A DNA stretch of 20,639 nt. Origin: Rhodospirillales bacterium. GTDB taxonomy: Bacteria; Pseudomonadota; Alphaproteobacteria; Rhodospirillales; JADHTD01. This document shows, in pieces, positions 5,651 to 12,815 of the stretch. Position numbers and translations under genes: made by a program. Each line of letters opens with the position of its first letter. The first letter of the stretch is position 1. The stretch lies in contig JADHTD010000013.1 of NCBI GenBank assembly GCA_016776525.1, forward strand, positions 1 to 20,639. Direction: 5' to 3'. Below the pieces are notes generated by a model, which did not search any database, was not told the DNA's origin, and saw nothing but the letters and a program-made list of their open reading frames with translations.

Positions 5651-7089
5651 CAGGAAGCAACGCTTAAAGTGTTTTTGCCGGCTTCTTTCGCCGTGTACAT
5701 GGCTTTATCGGCCCGCAGGATGAGGCTTTCCTGGTTTTCATCTTCCCGGTGTTGGGCGATTCCCAAGCTGATGCTCACCGAGAGGGGACCATCCTTGCTG
5801 TCGACGGTGGCGGCGGCGGTGGCCGAACGGATATTTTCGGCGATGGCGGCGGCGTCCGTGTCGTTACAATCTTCAAGCAGGATGAGGAATTCCTCACCGC
5901 CCCAGCGGCACAGGATATCCGATTCCCGGAGGCGTCCGCGGGTCGCCTTGACGACTTCCTTGAGGACGCGGTCTCCGACCGCATGACCGTAACGGTCATT
6001 GACGCCCTTAAAATCATCGATATCGAAGAAGATGACCGACATCGGTTTCTTATCGCGTTTTAAGTGGCTGATAATCTGATTGATAATCAGTTCGAAAGTC
6101 TGCCGGCTGACAGCGCCGGTCAGGCTGTCCGTGGAGGTCATTTCCTCCAACCGGGATTGGTATTGGTTGATGGTGTATCCGGCAATCAACAGCACGACGA
6201 TAAAAACGACGGTGCAAATGATCAGATTGGTGATCAATGTTCCCCGGATCGTTCTGAAGGCCTGATCGGTTGAAACTTCAACCAGCAGGTACCATTGCAG
6301 TTCGGGAATAAAGCGGCTTTGCAACAATATCGTTTCACGGCCATTGTCGTATTCGAAAACACTTTCCTTTTGGGAAAGGATTTGACCGGTAATTTTTGAG
6401 ATGCCGGTTCGCTTATGGATGTTCAATTCAGTGCCGTCAAAAGTGCCGCTGTGCAACTGAATGATACCCTGCTTGTTGGTGAAATAGACTTGGCGGCCGT
6501 ACTTCGACTGATAGGTTCCGATGAGGCTTTTGACGGCATGGGCACGCAGCCCGATGCCGGTGGCGCCGATAAAGTTCCCTTGGTAATCCAACACTCTGTA
6601 ATTGATGAAGATGGTTATGGTGTCGTTGTTGGCCATATCCGGATCGACGTTGGTTTCGTAGGGACGGTCCATGTCCCGGACCCGGAAATACCAATTATCG
6701 CGGGGTTCATCCTCGCGGACCTTTTTCAGGATGCCTTTTGCCTGGTAATAGGTGTGGGTATTTTCGGAAACGAGGAAGCTGGTGAAGGCGTTGTAGCGTT
6801 TTTTGATCTCACTCAGGAAGCGGGTAATCTTATCCGTATCTTTTTCGCCCTCCAGGACCCAATCGCGCAAAAAAGTATTACTGGCCATCAGCGATGAGAC
6901 GAATATCGGCCGCAGCAGGTCGCGCTGAATTTCGGAATAAATACTGTCGCTGGTCAGCGGCAGTTCATCCTGAAGGATTGCTTCCTTGATGGCTTTGCTG
7001 GAGACGTAATAGCTGGCCAGGGTGGTTGCCAGGAATCCAAAAGCCAACAGTAAAGCAATGGCTGTGATTACTTTTGCCTTAACCGGCAT
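5650..7089 (-). CDS. Membrane diguanylate cyclase: dCache-like sensor plus GGDEF domain
   Basis: This 479-residue protein makes cyclic di-GMP from two GTP in response to a periplasmic signal. Membrane segments at about 8-29 and 287-307 bracket a periplasmic region of about 255 residues. That region carries Asn-Trp-Tyr-Phe (132-135), Phe-Ile-Asn-Tyr-Arg-Val and Gly-Ala-Thr-Gly-Ile-Gly, as in dCache sensors of diguanylate cyclases. The C-terminal GGDEF domain (about 318-479) has an intact active site Gly-Gly-Glu-Glu-Phe (397-401). Its inhibitory I-site Arg-x-x-Asp (388-391) is five residues before it, so product feedback inhibition is expected. The ATG at 7089 has AGGGG nine bases upstream. No EAL or HD-GYP domain is present. 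It may share a transcript with the ankyrin gene downstream. Confidence 0.93.
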   Translation of the reverse strand: MPVKAKVITAIALLLAFGFLATTLASYYVSSKAIKEAILQDELPLTSDSIYSEIQRDLLRPIFVSSLMASNTFLRDWVLEGEKDTDKITRFLSEIKKRYNAFTSFLVSENTHTYYQAKGILKKVREDEPRDNWYFRVRDMDRPYETNVDPDMANNDTITIFINYRVLDYQGNFIGATGIGLRAHAVKSLIGTYQSKYGRQVYFTNKQGIIQLHSGTFDGTELNIHKRTGISKITGQILSQKESVFEYDNGRETILLQSRFIPELQWYLLVEVSTDQAFRTIRGTLITNLIICTVVFIVVLLIAGYTINQYQSRLEEMTSTDSLTGAVSRQTFELIINQIISHLKRDKKPMSVIFFDIDDFKGVNDRYGHAVGDRVLKEVVKATRGRLRESDILCRWGGEEFLILLEDCNDTDAAAIAENIRSATAAATVDSKDGPLSVSISLGIAQHREDENQESLILRADKAMYTAKEAGKNTLSVAS

Positions 7090-7090
7090 T

Positions 7091-7120
7091 GGTTCGAACC
7101 CCTGAAGTCACTTTGTGACT
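7091..7120 (-). promoter_or_regulatory. Leader hairpin and palindrome over the ribosome site of the diguanylate cyclase gene
   Basis: AGTCAC-TTT-GTGACT (7106-7120) is a perfect 6-base stem with a 3-base loop. It is immediately followed, toward the gene, by the 10-base palindrome GGTTCGAACC (7091-7100), which shares two Gs with the AGGGG ribosome site. Together they occupy the last 30 bases of the leader and could control translation or bind a regulator; this is inferred from sequence symmetry only. Confidence 0.4.
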
Positions 7121-7221
7121 CAATAGATGGCGCTGAAAATAAAAATACCCAGCTTTTTTATCTGTCATTCGCCCCTGATCCGGTTTTGTGAAGCGGCTTG
7201 GCGCAAACAGCAGGGAACAGC

Positions 7222-9081
7222 CTATCCCCTGCGCCGATGCGGCGGGGATAAATGTTGATCCGGCGCTTCATCGTCGAACAGCTCGGTCAGCCGTCCCAGC
7301 ATGGTGCCGCCCAGTTCTTCCGGGTCGGAGATGGTGACGGCGCGCTCGTAATACCGGGTCACGTCGTGACCGATGCCGATGGCCGTCAGTTCGACGGTGG
7401 ACCGCTTTTCGATCCAGTCGATCACTTCGCGCAGGTGCTTTTCCAGGTAGTTGCCGGGGTTCGACGACAGCGTTGCATCGTCGACCGGGGCGCCGTCGGA
7501 AATGACCATCAGGATGCGCCGCTGTTCGGCCCGGGCCAACAGCCGGTTGTGCGCCCACAACAGCGCTTCGCCGTCGATGTTCTCCTTCAACAGGCCTTCC
7601 CGCAGCATCAGGCCCAAATTCCGGCGGCCCCGCCGCCAGGGCTGATCGGCGGACTTGTAGATGATATGGCGCAGGTCGTTGAGCCGCCCGGGATTTTTCG
7701 GTTTGTCTTCGGCCACCCACTTCTCGCGGGCCGAGCCGCCTTTCCAGGCACGGGTGGTGAAGCCGAGGATTTCGACTTTGACACCGCAGCGTTCCAGGGT
7801 GCGGGCCAGGATGTCGGCGCTCAAGGCGGCCACCGAAATCGGTCGTCCCCGCATGGAGCCCGAATTATCAATCAGCAGGGAGACCACGGTATCACGGAAA
7901 TCGGTATCCCGTTCCACCTTGAAGGACAGCGGGTGCACCGGATCGGTGACGACGCGGGACAGCCGCCCGGCATCGAGAATGCCTTCTTCCAGGTCGAATT
8001 CCCAAGACCGGGTCTGTTTGGCCAGCAAGCGGCGCTGTAAACGGTTGGCCAGCTTCGAGACGACGCCTTGCAGGTGCGACAGCTGCTGGTCCAATTGGTG
8101 GCGCAGGCGGCCTAATTCTTCCGGGTCGCACAATTCCTCGGCCTCGATGATTTCATCAAATTCCGCGGTAAAGGCCTGGTAAGTGGGAGCCCGGGCCTGG
8201 TCGCCGGGCTGCCCATCCTGCCAGTTGGAGGCCCCGGCCGGTTCCTCGCTGCCGGAACCGGGCATGAAGTCGCCGTCTTCCAGCGAACTGGCGTCAAACT
8301 CATCGGAATCCATGAGGCTTTCCAGGGCGTCGGCGGCGGAGCCGCTGGCGTCGGTATCGGAGTCCTGGCTCTGCATGTCGTCGCTGTTCTCTTCGCTGTC
8401 CTCTTCGTTGCCGTCCTCGGAATCGTCGGGCGGCTGGTCGTCGTAGGGTTGCAGGTCAAGGGCGTCGATCATCCGGTCGAGGGTATCGGTAAAGGAGGCC
8501 TGGTTCTCGGCTTGCTGCCCCAGTTCATCCAAAAGCCCGCCGATGCGGGTTTGCAGCCAGCCCCGCCAGGCGTCGACCAGGCCCTGGGCGGACGCCGGCG
8601 GCGGATCACCGGTGATGCGTTCGCGCAACAACAGGCCGACGGCGTCCGGCAGCATTTCCGGGTGGCGGTCGCGAACCCCGTCGTAACCTTTTGACTGGCA
8701 GCGTTCGTCCAGCAGGTGCGACAGGTTTTCAGAGACCCCGGCCAGACGCTGGGCGCCCAGGCATTCGACCCGCACCTGTTCGGCCCGGTCGAAAAGCTGA
8801 GCGGCTTCCCGGTTCAGCGGTCGGTGTTCATTGAAGGCTTCTTCATCATGGTAGCGCAGCCGCAGGGCGGCGGCGTCGGCGGCGCCGCGCAGCCGGGACA
8901 GATCCTCGGCATCGACCTTGCGGGACGGTGCGGGCAACCGCACTTTTTTGCCGCGCAAGGAAACGACGGTCTCGTTCATCTGTTGGTATTCTACGGTCGC
9001 CTCGGGGTCTTCGGCAACCGATTTGAGGGCTGCCGTCGTTACCCGTTTGATCAGGTCGATGGGTTCTTCAGCGTGGTCCAC
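7222..9081 (-). CDS. cobT: Cobaltochelatase subunit CobT
   Basis: The 619-residue product starts at GTG 9081 with AGGAA upstream, 25 bases after cobS. CobT and CobS form the accessory complex that, with CobN, inserts cobalt into hydrogenobyrinic acid a,c-diamide in aerobic cobalamin synthesis, in the cytosol. The layout is typical: an N-terminal helical region (1-210), a very acidic Asp/Glu/Ser-rich linker (about 212-281), and a C-terminal VWA domain (about 395-610). The VWA domain has an intact metal-ion-dependent adhesion site Asp405-x-Ser407-x-Ser409. VWA-type subunits pair with MoxR-type AAA+ ATPases such as CobS. CobN is absent from the window, so the catalytic subunit is encoded elsewhere or missing. 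Confidence 0.95.
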   Translation of the reverse strand: MDHAEEPIDLIKRVTTAALKSVAEDPEATVEYQQMNETVVSLRGKKVRLPAPSRKVDAEDLSRLRGAADAAALRLRYHDEEAFNEHRPLNREAAQLFDRAEQVRVECLGAQRLAGVSENLSHLLDERCQSKGYDGVRDRHPEMLPDAVGLLLRERITGDPPPASAQGLVDAWRGWLQTRIGGLLDELGQQAENQASFTDTLDRMIDALDLQPYDDQPPDDSEDGNEEDSEENSDDMQSQDSDTDASGSAADALESLMDSDEFDASSLEDGDFMPGSGSEEPAGASNWQDGQPGDQARAPTYQAFTAEFDEIIEAEELCDPEELGRLRHQLDQQLSHLQGVVSKLANRLQRRLLAKQTRSWEFDLEEGILDAGRLSRVVTDPVHPLSFKVERDTDFRDTVVSLLIDNSGSMRGRPISVAALSADILARTLERCGVKVEILGFTTRAWKGGSAREKWVAEDKPKNPGRLNDLRHIIYKSADQPWRRGRRNLGLMLREGLLKENIDGEALLWAHNRLLARAEQRRILMVISDGAPVDDATLSSNPGNYLEKHLREVIDWIEKRSTVELTAIGIGHDVTRYYERAVTISDPEELGGTMLGRLTELFDDEAPDQHLSPPHRRRG

Positions 9082-9106
9082 AGGGCGGTTCCTAAATCCC
9101 GTGTCC

Positions 9107-10111
9107 TTAAAGCACCGTCACCTTGGCTGCCGATTCGGGCAGTTCATCACCGAAACAGCGTTGGTAGTATTCGGCAACGATAGCCCGTTCCACCTCGTCA
9201 CACTTGTTGAGGAAGGTCAGCCGGAAGGCGAACGCCAGGTCGCCGAAGATATCGGCGTTTTCTGCCCAGGTAATAACCGTGCGCGGCGACATAACGGTGG
9301 AGATGTCGCCGTTCATGAAACCGGCGCGGGTCAGGTCGGCCATTTCGACCATGGCGTTGACCTTCTCCTTACCCTGGTCGGAATTGTATGTGTCCACCTT
9401 GGCCAGCACGATATCGACCTCGTCCTCATGGGGCAGGTAGTTGAGGGTGGCGACAATGTTCCAGCGGTCCATCTGGCCCTGGTTGATCTGCTGGGTGCCA
9501 TGATAAAGGCCGGTGGTGTCGCCGAGGCCGATGGTGTTGGTGGTCGAAAACAGGCGGAACCAGGGGCTCGGCGTGATGACCCGGTTCTGGTCGAGCAGCG
9601 TCAGTTTGCCTTCGACTTCCAGAATCCGCTGGATGACAAACATTACATCCGGCCGGCCGGCGTCGTATTCGTCGAAGACCAGCGCCGTCGGGTGTTGCAG
9701 GGCCCAGGGCAGGATGCCTTCGCGGAATTCGGTGATTTGCTTGCCGTCGCGCAGCACGATGGCGTCCTTGCCAACCAGGTCGATGCGGCTGATGTGGCTG
9801 TCCAGGTTGATGCGGATGCACGGCCAGTTGAGGCGCGCCGCTACCTGTTCGATATGGGTCGACTTGCCGGTACCGTGGTAGCCCTGGATCATGACCCGGC
9901 GGTTGTGGGCGAATCCGGCGAGGATCGCCATCGTCGTGTCATGGTCGAATTGGTAGGCGTTGTCGATTTCGGGAACATGGTCTTCGCCTTCGCTGAAGGC
10001 GGGAACTTCCATGTCATTGTCGATGCCGAAGGTCTGGCGCACGGAAATAGAGATATCCGGCGCACTCAGCGGGAAGTGTGCGGTTGCGGGCTCGGTGGCT
10101 GTTGTCGTCAT
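9107..10111 (-). CDS. cobS: Cobaltochelatase subunit CobS (AAA+ ATPase)
   Basis: The 334-residue length matches CobS. ATG 10111 has GGACGA as ribosome site. The protein is a MoxR-branch AAA+ ATPase that hydrolyses ATP to drive cobalt insertion by the CobNST chelatase. Walker A is at 77-84 (Gly-Tyr-His-Gly-Thr-Gly-Lys-Ser) and Walker B at 143-148 (Ala-Leu-Val-Phe-Asp-Glu). A sensor-1 Ser-Thr-Thr-Asn follows at about 188-193, and the N-terminal 'Ile-Ser-Val-Arg-Gln-Thr-Phe-Gly-Ile-Asp' block is typical of CobS. It lies between the J-domain gene (79 bases upstream) and cobT (25 bases downstream), all on the minus strand, so the three are probably one operon. Confidence 0.96.
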   Translation of the reverse strand: MTTTATEPATAHFPLSAPDISISVRQTFGIDNDMEVPAFSEGEDHVPEIDNAYQFDHDTTMAILAGFAHNRRVMIQGYHGTGKSTHIEQVAARLNWPCIRINLDSHISRIDLVGKDAIVLRDGKQITEFREGILPWALQHPTALVFDEYDAGRPDVMFVIQRILEVEGKLTLLDQNRVITPSPWFRLFSTTNTIGLGDTTGLYHGTQQINQGQMDRWNIVATLNYLPHEDEVDIVLAKVDTYNSDQGKEKVNAMVEMADLTRAGFMNGDISTVMSPRTVITWAENADIFGDLAFAFRLTFLNKCDEVERAIVAEYYQRCFGDELPESAAKVTVL

Positions 10112-10190
10112 AAAATTCGTCCGTGATTGATCAGTTTTTAACGATTCCGGGTTTCAGCGGCTGCAATAAGGGCGTCGGAGGAGGCCGGCG

Positions 10191-10772
10191 TCAAGAAGTA
10201 ATGAATTCCAGCAGAATCTGATAAGCAATGGCGATTTCCTTGAAACGCTCTTCCGCGTTCTTGTCGCCGCCATTGGCATCCGGATGGTGAAGCTTGACGA
10301 GTTCCTTATATCGGGCTTTTAGGGACTGTTCGTCAAGGGGCGGTTCCAGGTCGAGAACGCGCATGGCCTCGGTTTCCGGCGTTTCAGTGAACCGCTGGGC
10401 GGCCCGCCGGGTGGTGTCGTCGTTGCCACCTTTGCCGATGAGGCCGAAGTCCTTGAGCCAGCCTTCGACATCGACGGTATAGGCATACCCCGCCGACCCC
10501 AAAGGCCAGGATGGCCGGTGCCAGGTGGTGTCGCGGCGCACGTCGGCTTCGACCTCGTCGTCGGTCATGCCCTCATAGTAATTCCAGGCCCGGTTATATT
10601 CGCGCGCGTGATCGAGACAGAACCAGCGGTAGCTGTTCAGTTCGCTGCGCGACCGGGGCGCCCGGTGTTCTCCTGTATCGTCACAGCCCGGCCATTCGCA
10701 GGGCCGGAGATCGGTATGCTGGGCGCTGTAGCGCTTCAACTCAAAGGCTTGTGAATTCCTCGGCATACCCAT
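10191..10772 (-). CDS. J-domain (DnaJ-like) protein with N-terminal zinc-binding motif
   Basis: This is not a full DnaJ. The J domain is at the C-terminus (about 137-191) and contains the essential His-Pro-Asp (163-165) that stimulates Hsp70 ATPase. There is no Gly/Phe region or peptide-binding domain. The N-terminus has Cys25-x4-Cys30 and, 22 residues on, Cys52-x2-His55, a likely single zinc site. It is followed by a conserved-looking Tyr-Asn-Arg-Ala-Trp-Asn-Tyr helix and a 'Trp-His-Arg-Pro-Ser-Trp-Pro-Leu-Gly' block. In many alphaproteobacteria an equivalent gene precedes cobS-cobT, as I recall. The order here (J protein, AAA+, VWA) suggests a role in building or remodelling that complex, which is inference. 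The ATG at 10772 lacks a good ribosome site; Met3 is an alternative start. Confidence 0.87.
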   Translation of the reverse strand: MGMPRNSQAFELKRYSAQHTDLRPCEWPGCDDTGEHRAPRSRSELNSYRWFCLDHAREYNRAWNYYEGMTDDEVEADVRRDTTWHRPSWPLGSAGYAYTVDVEGWLKDFGLIGKGGNDDTTRRAAQRFTETPETEAMRVLDLEPPLDEQSLKARYKELVKLHHPDANGGDKNAEERFKEIAIAYQILLEFITS

Positions 10773-10875
10773 AACTATGGGGGGAGAAAGACCCTAAAGC
10801 AAGCTGTCGTGGGCTTGACCTGAGGCCCCGATGCCACCATTGTTGGCCCACAAGTAATGTTATCGGGGGATGACT

Positions 10876-11154
10876 ATGACAGTCGCCGAGATTATTGAAC
10901 GCAAACTGGGAGAAGCCTTTTCTCCGACGCGTCTCGATATTGTCGACGACTCACACCGCCATGCAGGACATGCCGGTGCACGCCCGCAAGGGGAAAGTCA
11001 TTTTACCGTTGATATTGTTTCTGAAGCCTTCACGGGCAAATCGAGGGTGGATAGGCAGCGTTTGGTATACGATATCCTGGCTGAAGAGCTGAAATCGGAT
11101 ATTCACGCCCTGGCCTTGAAAACCCTGACGCCGGATGAAGACACAGAGGCTTAA
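10876..11154 (+). CDS. bolA: BolA-family protein
   Basis: This 92-residue BolA-type protein has the diagnostic 'Asp-Asp-Ser-His-Arg-His-Ala-Gly-His-Ala-Gly' loop, whose histidines bind an Fe-S cluster with a monothiol glutaredoxin. The 'Ser-His-Phe-Thr-Val-Asp-Ile-Val-Ser' strand and 'Arg-Gln-Arg-Leu-Val-Tyr-Asp-Ile-Leu' helix of the class II KH-like fold are also present. BolA proteins act in iron-sulfur handling and in transcriptional or envelope stress control. I place the start at ATG 10876 because GGGGG (10864-10869) is correctly spaced for it. The ATG at 10870, two codons earlier, directly abuts that site. It is divergent from the J-domain/cobST operon, with about 100 bases between the starts. 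A TTGACC at 10815-10820 may be the -35 of its promoter. Confidence 0.93.
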   Translation: MTVAEIIERKLGEAFSPTRLDIVDDSHRHAGHAGARPQGESHFTVDIVSEAFTGKSRVDRQRLVYDILAEELKSDIHALALKTLTPDEDTEA

Positions 11155-11206
11155 GGCCGGAATTTCCTGCTTCACAGCTTGGAAATTACGTCTTAAAAGT
11201 AGAAAA

Positions 11207-11228
11207 GCGTGTAAGATATTCTACACGC
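11207..11228 (+). terminator. Hairpin downstream of bolA, possible terminator
   Basis: GCGTGTA (11207-11213) and TACACGC (11222-11228) form a 7-base perfect stem with an 8-base loop, 52 bases after the bolA stop. The tail CCTTGTTTG is only weakly T-rich. It could also be an operator for the ribbon-helix-helix gene that starts at 11306. Confidence 0.4.
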
Positions 11229-11247
11229 CCTTGTTTGATGCTATGGA

Positions 11248-11253
11248 TATACT
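11248..11253 (+). promoter_or_regulatory. -10-like TATACT upstream of the ribbon-helix-helix gene
   Basis: TATACT is 52 bases upstream of the ATG at 11306. A TTGTTT at 11231-11236 is only 11 bases away, too close to pair, so the -35 is unassigned. The neighbouring hairpin at 11207-11228 would overlap the expected -35 and might be the regulator's own site. Confidence 0.3.
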
Positions 11254-11305
11254 GCCTAAGATGCAGTTAGAATGGAGTTGTCGGCACTATGAGGGGGATT
11301 AAAGA

Positions 11306-11620
11306 ATGAAGAACAAACTCGTCAGCAAGAACGTGACTATCAGTGGTCGGCGGACGAGTCTCCGTTTGGAAGAGGATATCTGGGAGGCGCTAGAAGAAAT
11401 TTGCCGCCGCGAAGCGATGACGATGCATGAATTGTGCACCGAAATCGACCGCCGCCGTAAACGTTCCAGCCGCACTTCCGCTGTCAGGGCCTTTATCGTC
11501 GTCTATTACCGGGCGGCGGCAACCGATGACGGACATGCCCAGGCGGGTCATGGGAATCTTCTAAAACCGGATGGTGACGCGGACAATTTGGTTCAATCGT
11601 CTGCCAGCGGTTCTTCCTAA
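11306..11620 (+). CDS. Ribbon-helix-helix (RHH_4-type) DNA-binding protein
   Basis: The 104-residue protein has an N-terminal ribbon-helix-helix unit (about 6-66). The pattern 'Lys-Asn-Val-Thr-Ile-Ser-Gly-Arg-Arg-Thr-Ser-Leu-Arg-Leu-Glu' is followed by 'Trp-Glu-Ala-Leu-Glu-Glu-Ile' and 'Met-Thr-Met-His-Glu-Leu-Cys-Thr-Glu-Ile', then a C-terminal 'Ala-Phe-Ile-Val-Val-Tyr-Tyr-Arg' helix. This matches the alphaproteobacterial RHH_4 family, small dimeric presumed DNA binders. A disordered Gly/Asp/Ser tail (about 70-104) follows. GAGGGGG about 12 bases before ATG 11306 supports the start. No linked target gene is obvious; it may be autoregulatory. It ends in a strong terminator shared with the convergent gene. 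Confidence 0.85.
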   Translation: MKNKLVSKNVTISGRRTSLRLEEDIWEALEEICRREAMTMHELCTEIDRRRKRSSRTSAVRAFIVVYYRAAATDDGHAQAGHGNLLKPDGDADNLVQSSASGSS

Positions 11621-11624
11621 GCTT

Positions 11625-11682
11625 CAGGGTGGCCCTGCCGGAAGGTGTTCCGGCTGCCTGCCTCAGGCCGCCTATTTTTTTT
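11625..11682 (+). terminator. Three consecutive hairpins with T8 tract, intrinsic terminator
   Basis: Starting five bases after the stop at 11620 are CAGGG-TGG-CCCTG (11625-11637), GCCGGAA-GGTG-TTCCGGC (11637-11654) and GCCTG-CCT-CAGGC (11656-11668). Eight Ts follow at 11675-11682. The middle stem is perfect over seven bases. The T-tract is six bases past the last stem and lies inside the last codons of the convergent DUF2889 gene. On the minus strand the same stems follow that gene's stop but without a T-run. Confidence 0.65.
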
Positions 11683-12229
11683 CACCAGTATAGAACCTCG
11701 GCCAGTGTTTCCGGACCACGGGACTGTCGCTGGCCAATGCATGGCAGGTATCCAAGGTGGCCGGTTTGGCCCCGTCCGAAGCCGGTGATTCCCGACGGCT
11801 GCGGGCGGCGGCGACGGTCTGGTAGGCGGTAACCGCCATCGGTCCCAGCAGCATATCGGTCAGGTGCGTGCAGCCCTTGGCCCGGCCCAGGCGTTGCATC
11901 ACCGCCTTGCGCCAGCCGGGGCCGATACTGAGCCCGGCCAGACTGTCAAAGCGGCCGGTAACGTCACCGCACAGGTTAAATGGCCCGGCATCGAGGGCGG
12001 CCTCGGCCTTGTGGACGGTCAGGGATTCGTCGATGGTCAGCCGGACCAGCATGGCATGGATCGGTTCACCGGCGTTGATGCCGCCGCGGTCGGCATTCTC
12101 GAAGGAATAGGTTTTGGTGTCGGTTAACCGGCATTCGATATCCCAAAGCCCGTCGTCACGCTGATAGCCTTGGCTTTTGATGTCGCGGGTATGGATCAGG
12201 TTGCGGGGCGACGGTTTGGTAAGGGGCAT
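11672..12229 (-). CDS. DUF2889 domain protein
   Basis: The 185-residue product fits the DUF2889 family. It has 'Asp-Gly-Leu-Trp-Asp-Ile-Glu-Cys-Arg-Leu-Thr-Asp-Thr-Lys' near residue 26, an N-terminal 'His-Thr-Arg', and 'Ile-His-Ala-Met-Leu-Val-Arg-Leu-Thr-Ile-Asp' in the middle. It also has the 'Gly-Cys-Thr-His-Leu-Thr-Asp-Met-Leu' block near 117-125, which in this family contains conserved Cys/His. No biochemical role is known to me. The start ATG 12229 has GAGG three bases upstream. It is the last gene of the minus-strand run and lies 44 bases after the CBS gene. Its last codons (Lys-Lys, stop) contain the A-run that serves as the opposing gene's T-tract. Confidence 0.87.
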   Translation of the reverse strand: MPLTKPSPRNLIHTRDIKSQGYQRDDGLWDIECRLTDTKTYSFENADRGGINAGEPIHAMLVRLTIDESLTVHKAEAALDAGPFNLCGDVTGRFDSLAGLSIGPGWRKAVMQRLGRAKGCTHLTDMLLGPMAVTAYQTVAAARSRRESPASDGAKPATLDTCHALASDSPVVRKHWPRFYTGEKK

Positions 12230-12273
12230 GGGCCTCAGCGTCCTTATTGCGTCTTTGGCCCTTACGCCCGGCC

Positions 12274-12723
12274 TCAGGCGCCGTAGCGGTCGCCGAAAAC
12301 GAAGGCTTCGGTCTCGCGAATATTTTTTTCCAGTTCGCCCTTCACTGAATCGTAAAGGTCGCGGATCGAAACCATACCGACGACGGTATCCCCTTCGACG
12401 ACCGGCAGGTGGCGGAACTGGCGGCTCCGCATCAGTTCCAGCGCATCAAGCGCGGTGTCGCCGGGAGCCAGGGTATCCGGGTTCTTGGTCATGAAATCGC
12501 CGACCAGGGTGGTTTGTGCGTCGAGCCCCTTGGCAACAATGCGGCGCGAGATATCGCGCTCGGTAATGATGCCGATCAGTTTTTCATCCTCATCCAGGAC
12601 GACGATGGCGGCAACGTTGGAATCGGCCATTCTTTCGGCTGTTTCCTTGGCCGTTGAAGAGACAGTGATGCAGCATATGGACTGCTTGTCGCTGATGATG
12701 TCAGGCATGATTTTCTGATGCAT
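12274..12723 (-). CDS. CBS-domain pair protein
   Basis: The 149-residue protein consists almost entirely of two CBS motifs (about 12-67 and 78-136). Signatures are 'Ala-Ala-Ile-Val-Val-Leu-Asp-Glu-Asp', 'Gly-Ile-Ile-Thr-Glu-Arg-Asp-Ile-Ser-Arg', 'Phe-Met-Thr-Lys-Asn-Pro-Asp-Thr', 'Phe-Arg-His-Leu-Pro-Val-Val' and 'Gly-Met-Val-Ser-Ile-Arg-Asp-Leu'. Stand-alone CBS pairs bind adenine nucleotides and act as energy or redox sensors on partner proteins. ATG 12723 has an excellent GGGAGG six bases upstream. It follows the CNNM-type gene, which also carries a CBS pair, with a 92-base AT-rich gap that may hold its own promoter. No effector domain is present; the partner is unknown. Confidence 0.92.
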   Translation of the reverse strand: MHQKIMPDIISDKQSICCITVSSTAKETAERMADSNVAAIVVLDEDEKLIGIITERDISRRIVAKGLDAQTTLVGDFMTKNPDTLAPGDTALDALELMRSRQFRHLPVVEGDTVVGMVSIRDLYDSVKGELEKNIRETEAFVFGDRYGA

Positions 12724-12764
12724 GGGCGCCTCCCTTTATTGTTATATCGTGCTTCTTGTTTTTG

Positions 12765-12779
12765 CATCATACAATGATG
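12765..12779. promoter_or_regulatory. 15-base dyad in the leader of the CBS gene
   Basis: CATCAT-ACA-ATGATG is a perfect 6-base inverted repeat with a 3-base centre, 42 bases upstream of the CBS gene start in an AT-rich stretch (12730-12815). No U-run follows it on the minus strand, so it looks more like a binding site than a terminator for the upstream gene. Confidence 0.3.
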
Positions 12780-12815
12780 TTTGATTTCAAGGAAATACAA
12801 AGAAGAACAGTAAAA

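Noticed and set aside
7091..7100. GGTTCGAACC resembling a tRNA T-loop, hence a possible tRNA remnant or att site
   Set aside because: The flanking bases cannot form a T-stem, there is no acceptor or anticodon arm, and no integrase or repeat partner is nearby.
7200..7235. Hairpin GCAGGG/CCCTGC (or the alternative GGCGCA/TGCGCC) at the end of cobT as intrinsic terminator
   Set aside because: The stems are mutually exclusive, overlap the coding end, and have no U-run on the minus strand.
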